Position numbers and translations under genes: made by a program | Shown: positions 6,255-11,014 of the stretch, in pieces | Numbering within the stretch: the stretch's first letter is position 1 | How the letters are laid out: every line of letters starts with the position of its first letter | The notes under the pieces: generated by a model | The model's database searches: none | Told to the model about the DNA's origin: nothing | The model's input: only the letters and a program-made list of their open reading frames with translations | Source: an uncultured Actinomyces sp. | Lineage (GTDB): Bacteria; Actinomycetota; Actinomycetes; Actinomycetales; Actinomycetaceae | Reading direction: 5' to 3' | DNA: 11,014 bases | Assembly (NCBI GenBank): GCA_900556405.1 | Contig: USPB01000051.1 | Coordinates: 1-11,014 of the forward strand

Positions 6255-6949
6255 GTGACCTGAACACGGCCGCAGCCACCACTGCCCCTGTGGCACCCGC
6301 GAAGCCCGGTAAGAGCAAGGGCCTGTCCATCTTCAACCGCGTCGCCTTCATCGTCGCAGCGCTTCTCGCAGTCTTGACGATCGCCATGCTCGTTGCGACT
6401 GCGATGACCGCCAAGTCCGCTACCAACATGCGCGACGAGGCCCAGTCGACTCGCGAGCAGGCCGGTCAGGAGCTCGCCTCCTACTGGTGCTCGCAGATCA
6501 CACCCGAGAACGTCGCGAAGTTCGACGAGCTACGTGACCTCTACCTCGGCGTGAGCGAGACGGCTCAGAGCGCTGTCAAACAGCAGTGTCAGAAGAAGGT
6601 CACCATTAATGACCTCGTTGCTACTACCGATCCCAACGGGGCTTTCGACACCACCAGCGAATGCACCATTAACGCATCGGGCACCAAGATCACGTGCACC
6701 GCGACCGTGACGGCAAACGACACGATCAAGAAGAATCTCGCGTCGTTCTCCTCCACGACAGTCACGCTCCAAATGAGCTTGCAGACGACGAGCAGTAAGC
6801 TCACGTCCAAGGGGCACGACGTCGGCGAGGTCGCAACCGTCGACGTCGACAGCTCCGGCACGGGCAAGACCCAATTTACAGTCCCCTACGACCCCACCTG
6901 GGGCGAGTACTACAAGGTTGACGTGAAGTCGTTCTTCCCGAACGAGTGA
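6251..6949 (+). CDS. P3: anchored protein with conserved cysteines, divergent fourth cysteine
   Basis: This is a 232-residue paralogue of P1 and P2, starting at GTG 6251 over the D3 stop. A lysine-containing tail (1-27) precedes the membrane anchor (about 28-51). The coiled coil is short (about 55-77), then come SYWC (C80), C113 and C138 at the same positions as in P2, and a beta-rich region with VPYDP (211-215) also shared with P2. The C-terminal cysteine of P1 and P2 is absent (the protein ends KSFFPNE). Instead C149 occurs in the strand KITCTATV, where P1 and P2 have glycine. A shifted disulfide is therefore plausible. It is predicted to be extracytoplasmic and to partner D3. It is the last gene before the terminator at 6972. 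Confidence 0.85.
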   Translation: MSDLNTAAATTAPVAPAKPGKSKGLSIFNRVAFIVAALLAVLTIAMLVATAMTAKSATNMRDEAQSTREQAGQELASYWCSQITPENVAKFDELRDLYLGVSETAQSAVKQQCQKKVTINDLVATTDPNGAFDTTSECTINASGTKITCTATVTANDTIKKNLASFSSTTVTLQMSLQTTSSKLTSKGHDVGEVATVDVDSSGTGKTQFTVPYDPTWGEYYKVDVKSFFPNE

Positions 6950-6971
6950 CACGGTATTCCTGATCGCGCAC

Positions 6972-7000
6972 ACCCCGTCGCCCCGTGGGCGGCGGGGTTT
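6972..7000 (+). terminator. Intrinsic terminator after module 3
   Basis: A 12-base-pair stem (6972-6983 with 6987-6998, one G-U pair) encloses a three-base loop and is followed by TTTGTGT. It lies 23 bases after the P3 stop. It is the only strong hairpin after any of the modules, so transcripts begun at any of the three promoters could end here. The minus-strand side lacks a T-run, so it is probably less effective for the S4 gene coming from the right. Confidence 0.85.
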
Positions 7001-7104
7001 GTGTATCCGCATCTGACGGTCTTCGGTCGAGCCCCGGAAGCAACTCAGCGGTGTCACACCCCCGCACGCACCCCACCGGGCCCACCCCGGCCTCGTCGAT
7101 GAGC

Positions 7105-7527
7105 TCAGTAGTGCTCGTGGGAATCGTATCCGCGCAGCCTATCGAGCTCGCGACGCTCCTTCTTGGTCGGGCGGCCGCTGCCCCTCTCCCGCATGGCAAC
7201 GGGAATGTGCACGCGCGGACGCTCCGGCGTGCGGTCATCGTAGGCGGTGCGCGCCTGCGGGTAGGAGACGCGCTTAGCCAGGAGCAGGACGACCCCGAGG
7301 ATCCGGTCGAATCCCTCGATGCGCAGGCGCACCTCGTCGCCGATACGCACCTTGTAGGCCGCTTTCACGGGCTCCCCGTTCACGCGCACGTGCCCGGCGC
7401 GCACGGCGGCCGTCGCCTGGGAGCGGGATTTCAGCTGGCGGGTCGCCCACAGCCAGGTATCGACGCGCACGGACGACGATGCGAGTGCGCCGGCGGGGAT
7501 CACGACGTCGTCGGGGGTCTGGCTCAT
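7105..7527 (-). CDS. S4-domain RNA-binding protein, Hsp15 (HslR) family
   Basis: This 140-residue protein has an S4 domain at about 20-85 (VRVDTWLWATRQLKSRSQA, then GHVRVNGEPVK and IGDEVRL), the Hsp15 pattern. The C-terminus GRPTKKERRELDRLRG is also typical of the family. In E. coli, Hsp15 binds stalled 50S subunits carrying nascent chains and aids their recycling. An equivalent role is likely but not shown. The actinobacterial member has an extra N-terminal stretch of about 19 residues. ATG 7525-7527 is nine bases after the permease stop, with GGGGGA overlapping the stop region, so it is probably the last gene of the ABC operon. No clear terminator follows on the minus strand. Confidence 0.9.
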   Translation of the reverse strand: MSQTPDDVVIPAGALASSSVRVDTWLWATRQLKSRSQATAAVRAGHVRVNGEPVKAAYKVRIGDEVRLRIEGFDRILGVVLLLAKRVSYPQARTAYDDRTPERPRVHIPVAMRERGSGRPTKKERRELDRLRGYDSHEHY

Positions 7528-7536
7528 CGCGTCCCC

Positions 7537-10260
7537 CTAGTTGATGCGACGCAGACGCTTCTGGTGGCGGGGCGTCAGGACGATCGCGACGAGCGCGCAC
7601 AGGATCGGCATGCCGATGAGCATGCCCAGGAGCGCACCCCACGGCACGACCGGCCACAGCGTGGTCAGGGTCGGGAAGATGCGGGAGCGAGCGAACGTGA
7701 TGACGGCAAGAACGCCGACAACGAGGCCGGCGAGGACCGCCGTCGGGATCGCATTCAGGGCGAGGACAACGCCCTGCCAGGTCGTCACATGGCGACGCAT
7801 CGCGGGGGCGGCGCCGATCGCATCGAGCGTATCGAGGTCGGGGCGCATATCCGAGGCCGACAGCGCCACGACGAGGGCGACCGTGGCAGCCGCGGCAACA
7901 ACCGCGATGAGCGCCGCTACGTAGGGCAGGACAAGGGAGCGCATCGTCGGCACGATCACCTGGGCCGAGGCGCCGGGCACCTGGCGCGCGATCGTCGCCT
8001 GGAACGACGGAGCATCGACGGGGCTCACCGGATGATCGACGGTGAGGAGCTCGCCCAGAGGCCGCACCTGGAGGCCGAGGTAGGAGGCCGCAGTCGGCGA
8101 CAGCACGATGACGTTGACGCGAGTCAGGGGCGAGGCAACGAAGGTCTGGACGGTCGTCACCTTGGCGTCCGGCAGGTTATCGTCCGACGCTCCCGCCGCC
8201 TTCGCCTCTGCGATGGCACTCATGTCGAGGCTCCGCAGCGTCACCTGGCCCGCACCATCGATGTAGTCCGGGTCGGGAATGAGGACGCCGCCGGCGTTCA
8301 AGGTAGCGATCGCACGGACCATGTCGTCCTCGTTGCTGAAGTACCCAGCCTGACGCAGATACGTGCCGTCATCAACCATGTACGCCACGTCTAGTTCCGT
8401 CATGGTGCCCATGTTCGTCGACATCGTGAACGTCGAATTGTTGTACGGGTGCACCGCCTCGACCATCGTGGTCGGGCCACCCGGGCCGCTATTCCACGCC
8501 AAGCCGTTCAGCGTCGCCTGCGAGGTGACACCGCGCTGGCCGTCGACCGCTTCGACAGCCGACTTCATGAGGTCGCGCGAGCGCTTGACCGAATCAGTGC
8601 GGTCGACCGTCGACACGAAGACCTGGCCCCGCTGCCCCACGTGCGGGCGCGAGTTCCAGCCGGCCTCGTTCGAGGAAGACAGGGTGATGAGCAGGCCGCA
8701 CGCCACGAACACCGTCGTCAGGATCGAGGCCATGGCCGGGAAGGTGCGATGGCCGTTGCGAACGGCGTCGCGCAGCGCCAGGCGCATGCTCATCGACGCG
8801 CGACCGTTGGGGAGGCGCCACCGCGTAAAGATGTAGGGGATCGAGCCGATCAGACCCGCCTCCAGCAGGCCGATACCGACGACGAGAGCGAGCACCGAAC
8901 CGAGCCAGGCGGCGACACCGAGGAGCGGCAGACCCGCCAGAAGCGCCAACGGGTAGATCATGCGGCGACGCACGAGGCGGGACGGCTCCCACACGCGACC
9001 GCCGATAACGGCGGAAGTGTCAATATGCGACGTCGTGTGGGCCGGTGACACCGACGCCATGAGCGACAGGAGGACCGGCAGGAGCACGGACAGCGCGAGG
9101 GGCCACCACGGGACGATGCCGATGCCCAGGCCCGACCACATGCCGATTCCCACCATCGCGGCCGCTGAGAAGGCCGCGGAAAACACAGCCGAGTAGAGGC
9201 CGATGATCACGCCGTGGGCGATCGTGAGCCGACGGCCGTCGGTGCGGTCACCACCGTTCGCAACAATCATGGCAGCCGTGCGCATGACCGAGCGCTGAGC
9301 GACGGTGTATAGCGGCGAGATGAGCAGGATCATCTCCGTGAGGATCAGGAGAATACCGGCAACGAGCAGCAGGTACTGCCACGGGTTGGCGCTCCGAGTA
9401 CTTTGGGGGACCTCGTACTGTGCGATCTGCGAGGGCAGGGCCGAGGCGTCGGGCGGGTTTGCCAGCACCTGACGGGACAGGACCGAGAAACCGAATGCGT
9501 TCAGCTCGCGGATCTTTTCCCACGACACCGGCGTCGGTCCCGTCACGAACCAGGCAGTCTGCGTGCGCCCCGCGACCGCCAGACGGTCAATCGGAAGCGT
9601 CCCATCGCCGATAATCGCGCGTTCGGAACCCCCAATGATGGAGTCGATCACGACGCTTCCCTTGAGGGATTGAGTCGCTCGCTCCTTCGCAATCGTCAGG
9701 GACAGGTTCACCGAGTCGCCGACGCTCACCGACAGGGCACGGGCCACGTCCTCGGAAATGACGGCATGGCCAGCGGACAGGGGCCCGCTCTTGCCACCCG
9801 CGTTCACTCGCGGCGCCTCCAGCGAGGCCGTTTGCGTCCCGTTGTCGACCGTGAAGCCCGTGCCGTCAGCCTTTTCCAGGCGCAGCTGGTAGAGCGTATC
9901 GACGGCGACCAGCTGATCGCCCTCGGGCAGCCAGCTCTCGAGGGTATCCATCGACACCGAGACCTCGTCGCTCGAGGCCGTCTTCGACAGGCGGTCCGCG
10001 GTGAAGTCCTGCTCGATAGCCGTCGACGACCGATGCAGCGTCACCGCCTGGACGTCACTGCGGTGGCCGAGCCACGACGAGGCCTGGTAACGCTGCGAGG
10101 TCGTGACGTCCCAGAAGGTGATCGCCGCGATCGCAATGATGATCGGCAGGGAGATCAAGAAGACCGCCGTGGCCGTACGGCCCAGGCTTTGGCGCGCATC
10201 ACGAGAGGCGATGCGGAGTACTACTCCCCATCGCCTCATCCGCATGCTGAGTCGGTTCAT
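7537..10260 (-). CDS. FtsX-type ABC transporter permease with ten membrane segments
   Basis: This 907-residue membrane protein has predicted helices at about 29-51, 294-316, 347-375, 385-403, 434-452, 454-474, 506-527, 776-801, 828-855 and 867-892. Two large outer domains (about 52-293 and 528-775) follow helices 1 and 7. This is the duplicated FtsX/MacB-type (type VII ABC) plan, with a linking helix pair, used for lipoprotein, peptide or antibiotic export or sensing rather than import. The substrate is unknown. The frame is open 34 codons further upstream, but ATG 10260 overlaps the ATPase stop in TGATG, and its basic start (MNRLSMRMRRW) suits a membrane protein. It is coupled to the ATPase and followed after nine bases by the S4 gene. 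No two-component regulator is visible in the window. Confidence 0.9.
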   Translation of the reverse strand: MNRLSMRMRRWGVVLRIASRDARQSLGRTATAVFLISLPIIIAIAAITFWDVTTSQRYQASSWLGHRSDVQAVTLHRSSTAIEQDFTADRLSKTASSDEVSVSMDTLESWLPEGDQLVAVDTLYQLRLEKADGTGFTVDNGTQTASLEAPRVNAGGKSGPLSAGHAVISEDVARALSVSVGDSVNLSLTIAKERATQSLKGSVVIDSIIGGSERAIIGDGTLPIDRLAVAGRTQTAWFVTGPTPVSWEKIRELNAFGFSVLSRQVLANPPDASALPSQIAQYEVPQSTRSANPWQYLLLVAGILLILTEMILLISPLYTVAQRSVMRTAAMIVANGGDRTDGRRLTIAHGVIIGLYSAVFSAAFSAAAMVGIGMWSGLGIGIVPWWPLALSVLLPVLLSLMASVSPAHTTSHIDTSAVIGGRVWEPSRLVRRRMIYPLALLAGLPLLGVAAWLGSVLALVVGIGLLEAGLIGSIPYIFTRWRLPNGRASMSMRLALRDAVRNGHRTFPAMASILTTVFVACGLLITLSSSNEAGWNSRPHVGQRGQVFVSTVDRTDSVKRSRDLMKSAVEAVDGQRGVTSQATLNGLAWNSGPGGPTTMVEAVHPYNNSTFTMSTNMGTMTELDVAYMVDDGTYLRQAGYFSNEDDMVRAIATLNAGGVLIPDPDYIDGAGQVTLRSLDMSAIAEAKAAGASDDNLPDAKVTTVQTFVASPLTRVNVIVLSPTAASYLGLQVRPLGELLTVDHPVSPVDAPSFQATIARQVPGASAQVIVPTMRSLVLPYVAALIAVVAAAATVALVVALSASDMRPDLDTLDAIGAAPAMRRHVTTWQGVVLALNAIPTAVLAGLVVGVLAVITFARSRIFPTLTTLWPVVPWGALLGMLIGMPILCALVAIVLTPRHQKRLRRIN

Positions 10261-10997
10261 CAGATCCTTGGTGCAGTGTCTGCCAGCAGATCCTTCAGCG
10301 AATCCCCCCTCGATCGGTCGACAATGCGACCGTCGCGCAGGAAGACAGTCCGATCTGCCCATGCGGCCATTCTGGCCTCATGAGTCACGAGGATACCGGC
10401 TGCACCGGCATCAATGTGATCACGCAACACCAACATGATCTGTTCACCAGTGTGAGAATCGAGCGCACCCGTCGGTTCATCAGCAAGAATGACCGAACGG
10501 TTACCCACGAGTCCACGGGCGATCGCGACGCGCTGGCGCTGGCCACCGGACAGGAGCTCCGGGAAACGATCCGCCAGGTCCGCAACGCCCACCTCCTCAA
10601 GCGCGGCCATCGCGGCCTCGCGCACCTTGGAGGGACTCACACCATCGAGCTGCAGCGGCATCTCAACGTTTTCGAGGGCCGACAGCGAGGGGATCAGGTT
10701 GTAATCCTGGAAGACGTATCCAATTGACCGACGACGAACCTCGGCACGATGAACGCTATCCAAGGCCGCCAGGTCAACCCCGTTGATATAGACATGCCCT
10801 CGAGTCGGACGCTCCAGGCCACCGGCAATCGACAGCAGCGTCGACTTACCGGAACCGGAGGGACCCATAACAGCGAGAAGCTCGCCGGGTGCGACCTCAA
10901 GGTCGATCCCGTCGAGCGCTCTCACTCGGACGCCGTCAGCGCCAAACTCATGTCCGACGCCCGCCATCCTGATCGGTAGCGGCACAGGCTGGCTCAT
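10260..10997 (-). CDS. ABC transporter ATPase, MacB/LolD type
   Basis: This 245-residue nucleotide-binding protein is complete and has every catalytic motif: Walker A GPSGSGKST (45-53), Q-loop Q97 (FQDYNL), signature LSGGQ (149-153), Walker B VILADE (169-174), D-loop ALD (178-180) and H-loop H206 (THE). The arrangement, with YVFQDYNLIPSLSALENV after the Q-loop, is that of the LolD/MacB family, whose partners are FtsX-type permeases such as the one directly downstream. It powers conformational change of the permease at the inner face of the membrane. ATG 10997 has CGGGG upstream. M11 is a possible alternative start. Its TGA shares one base with the permease ATG. The promoter must lie beyond the right edge. 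Confidence 0.95.
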   Translation of the reverse strand: MSQPVPLPIRMAGVGHEFGADGVRVRALDGIDLEVAPGELLAVMGPSGSGKSTLLSIAGGLERPTRGHVYINGVDLAALDSVHRAEVRRRSIGYVFQDYNLIPSLSALENVEMPLQLDGVSPSKVREAAMAALEEVGVADLADRFPELLSGGQRQRVAIARGLVGNRSVILADEPTGALDSHTGEQIMLVLRDHIDAGAAGILVTHEARMAAWADRTVFLRDGRIVDRSRGDSLKDLLADTAPRI

Positions 10998-11014
10998 CGC
11001 ACCCCGGCACGCTC

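Noticed and set aside
7076..7090. CCGGG/CCCGG hairpin as a terminator for the S4 gene
   Set aside because: Only five base pairs and no T-run on the minus strand.
6985..8394. A 469-codon plus-strand open frame opposite the S4 and permease genes
   Set aside because: It is an Arg/Gly/Asp/His-rich shadow frame with no motif. The minus-strand genes here have clear family signatures and tight operon spacing.

Overview
The window is about 11 kb of GC-rich DNA whose base composition, codon use and gene families (DUF2510 WW-like membrane proteins, an AAE-family exchanger, an Hsp15-type S4 protein) fit a high-GC Gram-positive actinobacterium. An Actinomycetaceae-type genome (Actinomyces/Schaalia) is my best guess, from general resemblance only. 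I see no tRNA, rRNA, transposase or CRISPR array. No gap longer than 300 bases lacks a gene. The longest, about 240 bases at the left edge, holds a structured direct repeat and a terminator.

Left block (1-2895, genes on the minus strand): a 55-base direct repeat in two copies, a strong hairpin terminator, an Ohr/OsmC peroxiredoxin, a NUDIX hydrolase, and an AAE-family membrane exchanger with two RCK_C domains. The exchanger and the NUDIX gene are 18 bases apart and probably form one operon.

Central block (3006-6949, plus strand): this is the unusual part. Three consecutive two-gene modules share one architecture. The first gene of each encodes an N-terminal DUF2510 motif, a variable linker, one membrane segment and a short C-terminal coiled coil (called D1, D2, D3 here). 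The second encodes an N-terminal membrane anchor, a coiled coil, a domain with conserved cysteines and a beta-rich C-terminal domain (P1, P2, P3). All three pairs are joined by the same GTGA stop/start overlap, and the two inter-module gaps are both exactly 85 bases. The modules look like ancient tandem duplications of a two-protein envelope complex. I cannot assign a function. A bidirectional-looking hairpin at 6972-7000 ends the block.

Right block (7105-10997, minus strand): an ABC ATPase, a 907-residue FtsX-type permease with ten predicted membrane segments and two large outer domains, and an Hsp15-like S4 RNA-binding protein, read in that order. ATPase and permease overlap in TGATG, and the S4 gene starts 9 bases after the permease, so the three are probably one operon. 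It converges on the central block.

Likely interplay: within each D/P module the cytoplasmic DUF2510 motif and the extracytoplasmic Cys/beta domain would be linked across the membrane by paired juxtamembrane coiled coils. The flanking genes are transport and stress functions that may be only neighbours.
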